DNA of 64,000 bases from Onthophagus taurus (GCF_036711975.1 NC_091971.1:24311501-24375500); one strand, 5' to 3'. Numbered from the stretch's first letter, positions 1 to 10,583 are shown. Numbers and translations are program-made. Notes: generated by a model not told the origin, from the sequence alone.

Positions 1-1659
1 ACTCTTGGTTCCGGTAATTCTGTTGATCATATTTGTGATATTCAGGCGCCAAATGACATCTTGGAGTATGTTGGAGATAAAAAACAAAATGTGCCCAAAA
101 CGTGATATTATGACGTTATACGCCGTTTTGAGCCATGTTTGAACTTTCTATCACTTTTGGTTCCGGTAATTCTGTTGACCATATTTGTGATATTCAGGCG
201 TCAAATGACATCTTGGAGCATGTTGGAGAGAAAAAACAAAATGTGCCCAAAACGTGATATCATGACGTTATACGCCGTTCTGAGCCATGTTTGAACTTTC
301 TATCACTTTTGGTTCCGGTAATTCTGTTGATCATATTTGTGATATTCAGGCGCCAAATGACATCTTGGAGCATGTTGGAGATAAAAAACAAAATGTGCCC
401 AAAACGTGATATTATGACGTTATACGCCGTTTTGAGCCATGTTTGAACTTTCTATCACTTTTGGTTCCGGTAATTCTGTTGACCGTATTTGTGATATTCA
501 GGCGTCAAATGACATCTTGGAGCATGTTGTAGATAAAAAACAAAATGTGCCCAAAACGTGATATTATGACGTTATACGCCGTTCTGAGCCATGTTTGAAC
601 TTTCTATCACTTTTGGTTCCGGTAATTCTGTTGACCATATTTGTGATATTCAGGCGTCAAATGACATGTTGGAGCATGTTGGAGATAAAAAACAAAATGT
701 GCCCAAAACATGATATTATGACATTATACGCCCTTTTGAGCTATGTTTGAACTTTCTATCACTTTTGGTTCCGGTAATTCTGTTGACCATATTTGTGATA
801 TTCAGGCGCCAAATGACATATTGGAGCATGTTGGAGATAAAAAACAAAATGAGCCCAAAACGTGATATTATGACGTTATACGCCGTTCTGAGCCATGTTT
901 GAACTTTCTATCACTTTTGGTTCCGGTAATTCTGTTGACCATATTTGTGATATTCAGGCGCCATGTGACATCTTGGAGCATGTTGGAGATAAAAAACAAA
1001 ATGAGCCCAAAACGTGATATTATGACGTTATACGCCGTTTTGAGCCATGTTTGAACTTTCTATCACTTTCGGTTCCGATAATTCTGTTGACCATATTTGT
1101 GATATTCAGGCGCCAAATGACATCTTGGAGCATGTTGGAGATAAAAACAAAATGTGCCCAAAACGCGATATTATGACGTTATACGCCGTTCTGAGCCATG
1201 TTTGAACTTTCTATCACTTTCGGTTCCAATAATTCTGTTGACCATATTTGTGATATTCAGGCTTCAAATGACATCTTGGAGCATGTTGGAGATAAAAAAC
1301 AAAATGTGCCCAAAACGTGATATTATGACGTTATACGCCGTTCTGAGCCATGTTTGAACTTTCTATCACTTTGGGTTCCGATAATTCTGCCTACCATATT
1401 TGTGATATTCAGGCGCCAAATGACATCTTGGAGCATGTTGGAGATAAAGAACAAAATGAGCCCAAAACGTGATATTATGACGTTATACGCCGTTTTGAGC
1501 CATGTTTGAACTTTCTATCACCTTCGGTTCCGATAATTCTGTTGACCATATTTGTGATATTCAGGCGCCAAATGACATCTTGGAGCATGTTGGAGATAAA
1601 AACAAAATGTGCCCAAAACGTGATATTATGACGTTATACGCCGTTCTGAGCCATGCTTG

Positions 1660-4393
1660 AACTTTCTATCACTTTCGGTTCCGATAATTCTGTTGACCAT
1701 ATATGTGATATTCTGGCGCCAAATGACATCTTGGAGCATGTTGGAGATAAAAAACAAAATGTGCCCAAAACGTGATATTATGACGTTATACGCCGTTCTG
1801 AGCCATGTTTGAACTTTCTATCACTTTTGGTTCCGGTAATTCTGTTGACCATATTTGTGATATTCAGGCGTCAAATGACATGTTGGAGCATGTTGGAGAT
1901 AAAAAACAAAATGTGCCCAAAACGTGATATTATGACGTTATACGCCGTTCTGAGCCATTTTGAACTTTCTATCACTTTCGGTTCCGGTAATTCTGTTGAC
2001 CATATTGGTGATATTCAGGCGCCAAATGACATCTTGGAGCATGTTGGAGATAAAAAACAAAATGTGCCCAAAACGTGATATTATGACGTTATACGCCGTT
2101 TTGAGCCATGTTTGAACTTTCTATCACTTTCGGTTCCGATAATTCTGTTGACCATATTTGTGATATTCAGGCGCCAAATGACATCTTGGAGCATGTTGGA
2201 GATAAAAAACAAAATGTGCCCAAAACGTGATATTATGCCGTTATACGCCGTTTTGAGCCATGCTTGAACTTTCTATCACTTTCGGTTCCGATAATTCTGT
2301 TGACCATATTTGTGATATTCAGGCGCCAAATGACATCTTGGAGCATGTTGGAGATAAAAAACAAAATGTGCCCAAAACGTGATATTATGACGTTATACGC
2401 CGTTCTGAGCCATGTTTGAACTTTCTATCACTTTCGGTTCCGGTAATTCTGTTGACCATATTTGTGATATTCAGGCGCCAAATGACATCTTGGAGCATGT
2501 TGGAGATAAAAAACAAAATGTGCCCAAAACGTGATATTATGACGTTATACGCCGTTTTGAGCCATGTTTGAACTTTCTATCACTTTCGGTTCCGATAATT
2601 CTGTTGACCATATTTGTGATATTCAGGCGCCAAATGACATCTTGGAGCATGTTGGAGATAAAAAACAAAATGTGCCCAAAACGTGATATTGTGACGTTAT
2701 ACGCCGTTCTGAGGCATGTTTGAACTTTCTATCACTTTTGGTTCCGGTAATTCTGTTGACCATATTTGTGATATTCAGGCGTCAAATGACATCTTGGAGC
2801 ATGTTGGAGATAAAAAACAAAATGTGCCCAAAACGTGATATTATGACGTTATACGCCGTTTTGAGCCATGTTTGAACTTTATATCACTTTTGGTTCCGGT
2901 AATTCTGTTGACCATATTTGTGATATTCAGGCGTCAAATGACATCTTGGAGCATGTTGGAGATAAAAAACAAAATGTGCCCAAAACGTGATATTATGCCG
3001 TTATACGCCGTTTTGAGCCATGCTTGAACTTTCTATCACTTTCGGTTCCGATAATTCTGTTGACCATATTTGTGATATTCTGGCGCCAAATGACATCTTG
3101 GAGCATGTTGGAGATAAAAAACAAAATGTGCCCAAAACGTGATATTATGACGTTATACGCCGTTCTGAGCCATGTTTGAACTTTCTATCACTTTTGGTTC
3201 CGGTAATTCTGTTGACCATATTTGTGATATTCAGGCGTCAAATGACATGTTGGAGCATGTTGGAGATAAAAAACAAAATGTGCCCAAAACGTGATATTAT
3301 GACGTTATACGCCGTTCTGAGCCATTTTGAACTTTCTATCACTTTCGGTTCCGGTAATTCTGTTGACCATATTGGTGATATTCAGGCGCCAAATGACATC
3401 TTGGAGCATGTTGGAGATAAAAAACAAAATGTGCCCAAAACGTGATATTATGACGTTATACGCCGTTTTGAGCCATGTTTGAACTTTCTATCACTTTCGG
3501 TTCCGATAATTCTGTTGACCATATTTGTGATATTCAGGCGCCAAATGACATCTTGGAGCATGTTGGAGATAAAAAACAAAATGTGCCCAAAACGTGATAT
3601 TATGCCGTTATACGCCGTTTTGAGCCATGCTTGAACTTTCTATCACTTTCGGTTCCGATAATTCTGTTGACCATATTTGTGATATTCAGGCGCCAAATGA
3701 CATCTTGGAGCATGTTGGAGATAAAAAACAAAATGTGCCCAAAACGTGATATTATGACGTTATACGCCGTTCTGAGCCATGTTTGAACTTTCTATCACTT
3801 TCGGTTCCGGTAATTCTGTTGACCATATTTGTGATATTCAGGCGCCAAATGACATCTTGGAGCATGTTGGAGATAAAAAACAAAATGTGCCCAAAACGTG
3901 ATATTATGACGTTATACGCCGTTTTGAGCCATGTTTGAACTTTCTATCACTTTCGGTTCCGATAATTCTGTTGACCATATTTGTGATATTCAGGCGCCAA
4001 ATGACATCTTGGAGCATGTTGGAGATAAAAAACAAAATGTGCCCAAAACGTGATATTGTGACGTTATACGCCGTTCTGAGGCATGTTTGAACTTTCTATC
4101 ACTTTTGGTTCCGGTAATTCTGTTGACCATATTTGTGATATTCAGGCGTCAAATGACATCTTGGAGCATGTTGGAGATAAAAAACAAAATGTGCCCAAAA
4201 CGTGATATTATGACGTTATACGCCGTTTTGAGCCATGTTTGAACTTTATATCACTTTTGGTTCCGGTAATTCTGTTGACCATATTTGTGATATTCAGGCG
4301 TCAAATGACATCTTGGAGCATGTTGGAGATAAAAAACAAAATGTGCCCAAAACGTGCTATTATGACGTTATACGCCGTTCTGAGCCATGTTTG
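1660..4393. repeat. Nine-monomer higher-order repeat, 1,367 bp, two copies
   Basis: Sequence from about 1.66 to 3.03 kb recurs at an offset of 1,367 bp (nine monomers minus one base). Distinctive variants recur in the same order: the monomer lacking two bases in GAGCCATTTTGAAC, the GATATTGTGACG monomer, GAGGCATG, and TTTATATCAC. Near 4.39 kb the copies diverge (GGGTTCCGG in place of CGGTTCCGA). Edges are approximate because they were judged by eye. Confidence 0.85.
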
Positions 4394-4441
4394 AACTTTC
4401 TATCACTTTGGGTTCCGGTAATTCTGTTGACCATATTTGTG

Positions 4442-4445
4442 ATAT
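4442..4445. other. Target-site duplication of Gypsy element, left copy (ATAT)
   Basis: ATAT lies just before the LTR start TGTAAC and again just after the LTR end CCACA (12596-12599). It is part of the satellite string TTTGTGATATTCAGG, so removing the element and one copy restores the normal monomer phase. Confidence 0.9.
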
Positions 4446-5806
4446 TGTAACGGTTCCGTTTGAGGTTATTGAATTTCTTAGATTTCGTTCTTTAAATCGT
4501 TATTTTTCGTATTCATATTCTAATAGTTCGCGCCTTTTTTAGTGGAGTTGTTGCGTGCTTCTTTTTGATTGGTCGGATGAATGCGGAACGTTAAATTTCC
4601 GGTCGCGATTTGGGAAGAGACGTAAGAAGGTCGTGGTCTCGAGAAGATCTTGTCTCACTGTCGTTAGTGGTTCAGTTAAGTTTTAGAATGGTTTAGTCCT
4701 TTTGAAGAATCAATCATTGAGTTTGGTTGTTACTGGGATTGTTCTTCGACCATTTGATGGGATTTGTGGACTTCCGTATCTATTATTAGTCGATAAATTT
4801 CGACGTCGCAATTGCGGATATAAAACTGGATCACGTACGTTAACAGCGACGCCATCATCGTTTCAACGAAGGTTATTTTATTGGAGGCGTTTACGGTAGT
4901 TTTGGTCCTCCGTGGAATGTCTTAATCGATTATCAACCCACCAATCAACGAGATCATCTTCCCCTTGGTAAGGAATTTTAGTGGAAGAATTTTTAGAACG
5001 TCATCTTGAAACTGCGCCATCGAAAGTCGTTTGAAAGTCATTTGAAATCTGTTGATGACAGATTTGGGTCATCCATAACCTCAATATTTTGGTACTTTTG
5101 TTATCTGTTCGGAGAAGATTATTCTGAATTGGATTGGAATTGGAACCGTGGGATGCTGTTTGGGCCCGTGGAAGATTAAGGCTAAGTTGTATTTTTTTGT
5201 TTTATGTGAACATCAACTTTATTATTTTTTTGTATAAAATCTGAATTTTGATCAGAGAAGTTAGAGTTACTCAACTTCTAAAATCTGATATATTAATTGT
5301 TAACTTTTTTGTTGTCTTGATAATTCAAAGTATTTTTTTTATTATTTACATTTTTGTAAGGGTAATTGCATTTGGGGTTATAATTTTTTTATCGATTATT
5401 TTTGATATCCCCCTTACTGTTCAAATTGGCCAATCTGAAAAGTTTTCGCGATAATGTTTTTTAGTTCATTTATTCTAAATAAAGTTAGGATCGTAATTGT
5501 GTAACTTACGATACAGGGGGGTGCTATATTTTCTTTTTTTGTATGCGATTACAGCAACATTTTGATTAAATTGTATAAACTTTATTCTTATAATTTGAGA
5601 ACTTTGTTCCAATTGTCATTACATATTTTTTTATATACCCACATATATTTACATGTGTATACATGAATGTTTTTCTACGATTACATATAATATAGATACT
5701 CTTTCTTCAGTTCCAAATGTGGTTGTTGGTTATTTGTTCTCATTCCTTTCTGTAACTCTAAGTTCGGACTTGATTAGGGTGTGGTCAAGTACGTTCGTAA
5801 AGGTTT

Positions 5807-5814
5807 TATATAAG
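5807..5814 (+). promoter_or_regulatory. Candidate TATA box in Gypsy LTR
   Basis: TATATAAG lies 160 bp before the LTR end. A start about 30 bp downstream would leave a short leader containing the splice donor at 5890. The only clear AATAAA in the LTR lies upstream of it, which fits poorly with an R region here, so the TATAAAA near 4819 is an alternative. Confidence 0.35.
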
Positions 5815-5888
5815 TCCGTGGCGCCCATTAACATCTTTGAATATTACTTTAAAATCCACGCCGTCTCCACTGTCTAAAGGCTGGCTGA

Positions 5889-5895
5889 GGTAAGT
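5889..5895 (+). promoter_or_regulatory. Candidate 5' splice donor near the LTR end
   Basis: GAG|GTAAGT is a consensus metazoan donor, with the intron GT at 5890-5891. It also occurs in the 3' LTR (12518). A pyrimidine-rich stretch ending in AG lies just before the gag start, at about 6155-6181. Splicing of the leader is inference only. Confidence 0.4.
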
Positions 5896-5973
5896 AAACC
5901 TTTACGTAACCTTGACGTCGTCTGGTGTTTTGTTTGCCCTTTTGCTTGTTTAAAAAGAAGTGCCACACATTTT

Positions 5974-5991
5974 TGGCGCCCAACGTGGGGC
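5974..5991 (+). other. Primer-binding site, tRNA-Lys type
   Basis: TGGCGCCCAACGTGGGGC lies six bases after the 5' LTR. It is complementary to the 3' end of animal tRNA-Lys(CUU) including CCA, and is the tRNA-Lys1,2 primer site known from several retroviruses. The tRNA assignment is from knowledge of the family. Confidence 0.9.
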
Positions 5992-6201
5992 CCGATTATT
6001 TTGGAGGCCCATATCGTTTTGGAGCCCTCGTCGTATTGTCTTGGAAGTCCTTAATTTTATCGGAGCCCTTATTTGTATCGAAGACACAAAGTGACTTCAA
6101 TTTGTGTCTTAACTCCATTCCAATTACTTCGACTCTTCGGTTCCCTGTTTTCGATTTGACCAATCTCTTCTCTGGTTCAAGGAGAGATCAACCCTTTTGG
6201 G
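5992..6201 (+). other. Gypsy leader before gag
   Basis: About 210 bp between the primer site and the gag ATG. It has no conserved coding content. It is pyrimidine-rich towards gag, with a possible 3' splice site, and would normally contain the RNA packaging signal of the element. Confidence 0.6.
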
Positions 6202-7485
6202 ATGGCTCTTAAGGTCACGGTTAATTACCTTTCTAAGGAAGAATTGAGTTACGAATTTGCTGTCCGAGGTTTGGATCCCTCTAGTGTTGATGAGATGCGT
6301 AGGTTGTTTGCTTCTTTACTACAGAAAGAGAAACTTAACCCTGATTTGGTCAACGATTACCCGGATAACCCTTACACAGAGGAGGAAGATTTGTTAGCGG
6401 TTAGGGACAAACTGGCCGAAATTACCACATTGTTAGATGATTTTCGATCTAAGAATGCTAAGAAGGTTGAAACTAAGATTTGGCATATTTTGGGGCGAAT
6501 AAGGCGTATGAGTGAATTATGTGAGGATCGTGCCGTTGTTCTCCGTGAGGCTTTGTCTTTGAAGGATAAGTTAATGAAGGCCATTGCTTCCGTTTCTAGG
6601 CCAATTGAGTTGGAAGCCCTTGAAAGATCCCTGAACGTATCTTTGGGCGGGGGCGCTGCTTCATCTACCCCTGTGACAACTAGTCCTCCACCTTTGATGT
6701 CTTCTAAGGCTATTCCTGTACATAAATGGGACCTTAAATTTTCTGGAAGGACAGGTATATCGGTGGGAGCGTTTTTGGAACGAGTACATGAATTGTCCGC
6801 AGCTCGAGGTGTTTCTCTTCGAGAAGTTTTTGTGTCGGCTCTTGATTTATTTGAGGGTCCCGCCCTACTTTGGTTCCGTTCCGTCAGGGATGAGGTTAGT
6901 TCGTGGGGAGAATTAGAGGTGTTATTGAGGGGGGAATTTTTACCTTCCGACTACAACGAACAACTGTTGGATGAGATACGACACAGAACCCAGGGTGAGC
7001 GAGAGCCTATCGCAATCTACGTCGCCAATATGTTAGGTTTATTCGGTAGACTCACTTGTCCACTTTCCGAGGAGGCGAAGGTTAAACTTATCCGTAAGAA
7101 CCTCTTACCTTATTTTCAAACCCAACTAGCTCTTCACACTATTGATACGGTTTCTGATTTGAAGGTCAAGTGTAAGCAGTTGGAGGAGTCTAGGCGCGCG
7201 GTAAAGGAATTTCAGCCACCTAAAATTCGTAATAAGACTTTGGAACCCGAATTAGCTTATTTAGGTTGCGTGAGCTACCCCCAAAGTTCAGATTTTTCTG
7301 CGGTTGAGTCAAGTCCTGTTAAGTGCTTCAATTGTGGAATTTTGGGTCACATGGCTCGTGGTTGTCCTGGTCCCAAGAGACTGCATTGTTTTAAGTGTGG
7401 AAATGAGGGTTTTACTACAAAAAATTGTCCTAAATGTCCCCATGGTAATAGGAAGTCTTCGGGAAATGCCAATCGTCGTCACTAG
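6202..7485 (+). CDS. gag: Gag polyprotein of the Gypsy element
   Basis: 427 residues from ATG 6202, the first long frame after the primer site. Gag forms the cytoplasmic virus-like particle and packages element RNA. The N-terminal half is helical and charged. Residues about 180-330 look like a retrotransposon capsid domain, with the W/F-rich DLKFSGRTG segment and the later EPIAIYVANMLGLFGRL segment. Two zinc knuckles close the protein: C375, C378, H383, C388 (CX2CX4HX4C), and a second at C396, C399, C409. In the second, the usual histidine is F404, so it should bind zinc poorly or not at all. The frame is intact and overlaps the pol frame, which opens at 7452. Confidence 0.93.
   Translation: MALKVTVNYLSKEELSYEFAVRGLDPSSVDEMRRLFASLLQKEKLNPDLVNDYPDNPYTEEEDLLAVRDKLAEITTLLDDFRSKNAKKVETKIWHILGRIRRMSELCEDRAVVLREALSLKDKLMKAIASVSRPIELEALERSLNVSLGGGAASSTPVTTSPPPLMSSKAIPVHKWDLKFSGRTGISVGAFLERVHELSAARGVSLREVFVSALDLFEGPALLWFRSVRDEVSSWGELEVLLRGEFLPSDYNEQLLDEIRHRTQGEREPIAIYVANMLGLFGRLTCPLSEEAKVKLIRKNLLPYFQTQLALHTIDTVSDLKVKCKQLEESRRAVKEFQPPKIRNKTLEPELAYLGCVSYPQSSDFSAVESSPVKCFNCGILGHMARGCPGPKRLHCFKCGNEGFTTKNCPKCPHGNRKSSGNANRRH
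7461..7467 (+). promoter_or_regulatory. Programmed -1 ribosomal frameshift site GGGAAAT
   Basis: The heptamer G GGA AAT is in the gag reading phase and fits the X XXY YYZ rule. It lies inside the 34-base overlap of gag (stop 7483-7485) with the pol frame (open from 7452). Slippage by -1 moves the ribosome exactly into pol. This is the standard way of making Gag-Pol in many retroelements. Confidence 0.8.
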
Positions 7486-10106
7486 GTCGTCGGCTAGTTG
7501 ACATTGAAGACGAAAAACCGGCTGATAGGATTTCTTCCGTGTTGGAGTTCGTTTTAGATAGTTGTAAGAAGGATGAAAGGCCTTATCTGAAAATATCGAT
7601 ATTAGGTAGAGAGTTACTAGGTTTGTTAGACACTGGTGTCTCTAGAACTATATTAGGAGGTGTGGGATGGAGAGTCGTGTCCGATTTAGGATTTCATTGT
7701 CGCCGCGTTAGTTCTTCGGTCAGAATAGCTAATGGACAATTGGTTGAGAGTTTGGGTGTGGTTACGGTTCCGGTTACTTTGAAGGACAGAATTACCCTTA
7801 TTGACATGTTGGTGATACCTACACTTCCCCAAACCCTTATTTTGGGTGTTGATTTTTTCAAGTCCGTTGGAGTAGTGCCTGACCTTAGAAATGACTCTTG
7901 GAATTTCGCGTGCGAGACTGTTTTCGAGATGGATTCTCTTGATGATGATTTGTCCCCTTCTAATAAGCAACTTTTAGAAACCATGGTTAACTCTTTTAAA
8001 GCTAAAATGGGTGACGGTTTAGGGTGTACTCACTTGGTGAGTCACGTAATTAGAACTTCTGCTGATCCCATTAAACAACGTTATTATCCCGTTTCTCCGG
8101 TTATGCAGCAACACATTAATAAGGAACTTGATAACATGTTAGAGCAGGGTGTTGTCGAGCCCTCAATGAGTGCCTGGTCTTCCCCAATCCTGTTGGTGAA
8201 AAAGAAAGATAACACATATCGATTCTGTGTTGACTATCGTCGTCTGAATGCGGTGTCGGAACGCGATAGTTACCCGCTCCCGTATATTTCCGCAACTCTT
8301 GATAAACTCAGGAACGCAAAGTTTTTGTCTTCCCTGGACATTAAGTCTGCTTTTTGGCAAGTCCCCATGGAGGATGCTTCTAAGGCTTTTACTGCTTTTA
8401 CGGTGCCCGGTAGAGGGCTATATCAATTTACACGTATGCCTTTTGGCTTGCACAATTCTCCTGCCACTTGGCAGAGGCTTGTTGATAGGGTCTTGGGTCC
8501 TGAGTTGGAACCTAATGTGTTCGTTTATTTGGACGACGTTGTTATTGTTACCGATACCTTTGAAAAACATCTTGAGGTTCTGTCGAGTGTGTTTGAGAGA
8601 TTGCTCGCTGCTGGATTGAGGGTCAGTTGGGATAAATGTAGGTTGTGCAGATCTGAATTGCGTTACCTTGGCTACGTCGTTGATAAATACGGACTTCACG
8701 TAGACCCTGAAAAGGTTAACGCCATGCTTAAGATTCCTGTTCCTAGGTGTCAGAAAGATGTTAGACGTATGCTTGGTACCTTTTCATGGTATAGACGGTT
8801 TATTCCCGAATTCTCGACTTTGATTTCTCCGATTACGAACCTACTGAAAAAGAATAAGCCAGTTGAATGGACGGATGAATGTGAAAGATCTTTTAGAATC
8901 ATTAAGGAAAAGCTTGTATCTGCTCCAATCTTGCGATGTCCTGATTATTCGCTGCCTTTTGAGTTGCACACGGATGCCTCTGGTGTTGGTTTGGGTGCCG
9001 TGTTGTTGCAACCTGGTGAGGATGGTGAACAAGTGGTGGTATACTTGAGTAGGTCATTAAGTCCGGCCGAACGTAACTACTCGGCCACAGAACGCGAGTG
9101 TTTGGCAGTGATTTGGGCTGCGGAAAAGCTGAAACCCTATCTTGAGGGAGTCCCGTTCACGGTGGTTACTGATCATTATTCTCTCCTTTGGCTTTTAAAG
9201 TTGAAAGTTCCTACTGGGCGTATCGCGAGATGGGCAATTAGATTGCAACAATTCGACTTTGTCGTTAAACATCGTAAAGGCTGTGAGAACGTTGTGCCTG
9301 ACTTACTTTCGAGATCGTTCGAGGTCGTCGATTCGATCCAAGAGAGGACCGAATTGAAATTCTCTGATACTTCTGACGTGTGGTATAGAAGGCTGAAGGA
9401 AAGAGTTCTGAATTTTCCCGCTAAACACCCCTTATTTAGAGTAGAGAATGGCGAGGTTTATAAGTATGTAGTGTCATCTGTTCTGGGACGAAATTCCGAA
9501 CCTTGGAAAAGGGTTGTCCCAAGAGATTTTCGTAAAGAGATTTTAGCTCTTTCTCATGACTCTCAAACCGCTGGTCATATGGGTGTTTTCAAGACTCTTG
9601 GTAGAATTTCTGAGCTCTATATATGGCCTAAAATGAAGGCAGACGTGGTAAGGTATATCTCTGGATGTGAGTTGTGCGCTTCTTATAGGATTCCGAATGT
9701 TAAACCAGCTGGTAAGTTCGTTCGTACCCCAGATAGTGGTAGACCGTGGCAACTTATATCAATTGATCTTGTTGGCCCTCTTCCTCGTTCGAGAAAAGGT
9801 AATCAATTTATCTTCGTAATATCCGATTACTTCAGTAAATTTGTACTTGCTTATCCCATAAGAACTGCTACCGCAGATAAGATTTCGCAAATACTTGAGA
9901 CGGAAGTCTTTCTTAAATTTGGAGTTCCTAAAACCCTTATTTGTGACAATGGTCCTCAATTTAGATCCCGGAAATTGAACTTACTAACTCAACAGTATGG
10001 TGTTTCTGTTAGGTTTAACGCCAATTATCACCCTCAGGCTAACCCTGTAGAGCGAGTGAATCGTACGCTTAAAAGAATTTTGTCCTTGTATTGCAAAGAT
10101 GATTAA
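7467..10106 (+). CDS. pol: Pol polyprotein: protease, reverse transcriptase, RNase H, integrase core
   Basis: This is the pol frame entered by -1 slippage; it has no ATG at the start. Numbering from codon 7539 gives the aspartic protease motif DTG at 31-33, reverse transcriptase with FCVDYRRLN and catalytic YLDD at 330-333, and RNase H with TDAS at 478-481. The integrase has an HX4H..CX2C zinc region followed by the core D743, D803, E838, with 34 residues between the last two as expected. The domain order is Ty3/Gypsy. The frame ends in TAA at 10104-10106, 17 codons after the catalytic glutamate, while conserved integrase sequence continues in the same frame. The stop is therefore a disabling mutation and not the natural end. 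Confidence 0.94.
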   Translation, partial: CQSSSLGRRLVDIEDEKPADRISSVLEFVLDSCKKDERPYLKISILGRELLGLLDTGVSRTILGGVGWRVVSDLGFHCRRVSSSVRIANGQLVESLGVVTVPVTLKDRITLIDMLVIPTLPQTLILGVDFFKSVGVVPDLRNDSWNFACETVFEMDSLDDDLSPSNKQLLETMVNSFKAKMGDGLGCTHLVSHVIRTSADPIKQRYYPVSPVMQQHINKELDNMLEQGVVEPSMSAWSSPILLVKKKDNTYRFCVDYRRLNAVSERDSYPLPYISATLDKLRNAKFLSSLDIKSAFWQVPMEDASKAFTAFTVPGRGLYQFTRMPFGLHNSPATWQRLVDRVLGPELEPNVFVYLDDVVIVTDTFEKHLEVLSSVFERLLAAGLRVSWDKCRLCRSELRYLGYVVDKYGLHVDPEKVNAMLKIPVPRCQKDVRRMLGTFSWYRRFIPEFSTLISPITNLLKKNKPVEWTDECERSFRIIKEKLVSAPILRCPDYSLPFELHTDASGVGLGAVLLQPGEDGEQVVVYLSRSLSPAERNYSATERECLAVIWAAEKLKPYLEGVPFTVVTDHYSLLWLLKLKVPTGRIARWAIRLQQFDFVVKHRKGCENVVPDLLSRSFEVVDSIQERTELKFSDTSDVWYRRLKERVLNFPAKHPLFRVENGEVYKYVVSSVLGRNSEPWKRVVPRDFRKEILALSHDSQTAGHMGVFKTLGRISELYIWPKMKADVVRYISGCELCASYRIPNVKPAGKFVRTPDSGRPWQLISIDLVGPLPRSRKGNQFIFVISDYFSKFVLAYPIRTATADKISQILETEVFLKFGVPKTLICDNGPQFRSRKLNLLTQQYGVSVRFNANYHPQANPVERVNRTLKRILSLYCKDD

Positions 10107-10583
10107 CGTAAATGGGATGTGAGTGTTCCTAAAATAACTTGCGCGATTAATTCCGCTCGTCACGAGGTTACGAAATTAACACCTCATTTCGTATGTACGG
10201 GTCGAGAGTTGGTGTTGAATGGGAAACAGTATGATAAAGTCATGGGTGATGGTGAGTGGAGCTTAGATAACGAAGATCTGTCGAGGGTATTTGCTGATGT
10301 TAGGAAACGCATTGCACAGGCGTCTGGTGTGAATGAGAGGCGGTATAATTTGAGGAGGAGAAGCGATAAGTTTATGGTTGGCCAAAAGGTTTGGAAGAGA
10401 AACTTTGTATTGTCTAATGCATCTAAATATTTTTCGGCAAAGCTGGCTCCTAAATTTGTAGGTCCGTATTCTGTTTATAAGGTCTTGTCACCTTGGACTT
10501 ACGAGTTGAGGGATGGTGAGGGTAATAATGTTGGAACTTGGCACGCTAAGGATTTGAAGCCTTACCTTGTTGACCCGGGTTAG
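10107..10583 (+). pseudogene. pol: C-terminal part of Gypsy integrase, cut off by the stop codon
   Basis: Same frame as pol, open from the stop to TAG at 10581-10583, 158 codons. The first residues continue the conserved post-core helix (KWDVSVPKI.., then AINSARHEVT). The end carries the GPY/F module, with KFVGPYSVYKVLSPWTYEL at roughly residues 120-140 and GTWHAKDLKPYL. This module is typical of Gypsy integrases and helps DNA binding and multimerisation. Without read-through it is not made from this copy. Confidence 0.9.

Larger units (their letters stand above)
1..4445. repeat. 152-bp tandem satellite, left array
   Basis: Head-to-tail copies of a monomer of about 152 bp, recognisable by GACATCTTGGAGCATGTTGG, an A-rich stretch, AAAATGTGCCCAAAACGTGA, and a variable part around CGGTTCCGATAATT or TGGTTCCGGTAATT. 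Copies differ by a few bases and run unbroken to the Gypsy 5' LTR at 4446. From about 1.66 kb a nine-monomer unit of 1,367 bp occurs twice (about 1660-3026 and 3027-4393). The open frames seen here cross monomers and are by-products of the repeat: 152 is not divisible by 3, so frame changes at every monomer. The length is close to one nucleosome, as in many centromeric satellites, but centromere function is inference. Confidence 0.97.
4446..5967 (+). repeat. Gypsy element 5' LTR
   Basis: This 1,522-bp direct repeat matches 11074-12595 at a constant offset of 6,628. It starts TGTAACGG and ends GTGCCACA. It contains a TATAAAA at about 4819, an AATAAA at 5478-5483, a TATATAAG at 5807-5814 and a strong splice donor, GAG|GTAAGT, at 5889/5890. 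The start of transcription cannot be fixed from these signals. Short open frames occur identically in both LTRs and show no known domain. Confidence 0.95.

Noticed and set aside
1..4445. CRISPR array
   Set aside because: The unit is one continuous 152-bp monomer with no unique spacers, and the window is clearly eukaryotic.
4702..5877. Three short frames repeated in both LTRs (67-74 codons)
   Set aside because: Their duplication follows from the LTR duplication, and none shows a recognisable domain.
5974..5991. tRNA gene at the primer sites (also 63250-63267)
   Set aside because: Only 18 bases complementary to tRNA 3' ends are present, with no arms or promoter boxes.
8163..8699. Antisense and alternate-phase frames within Gypsy pol
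   Set aside because: They are shadows of the reverse transcriptase region.
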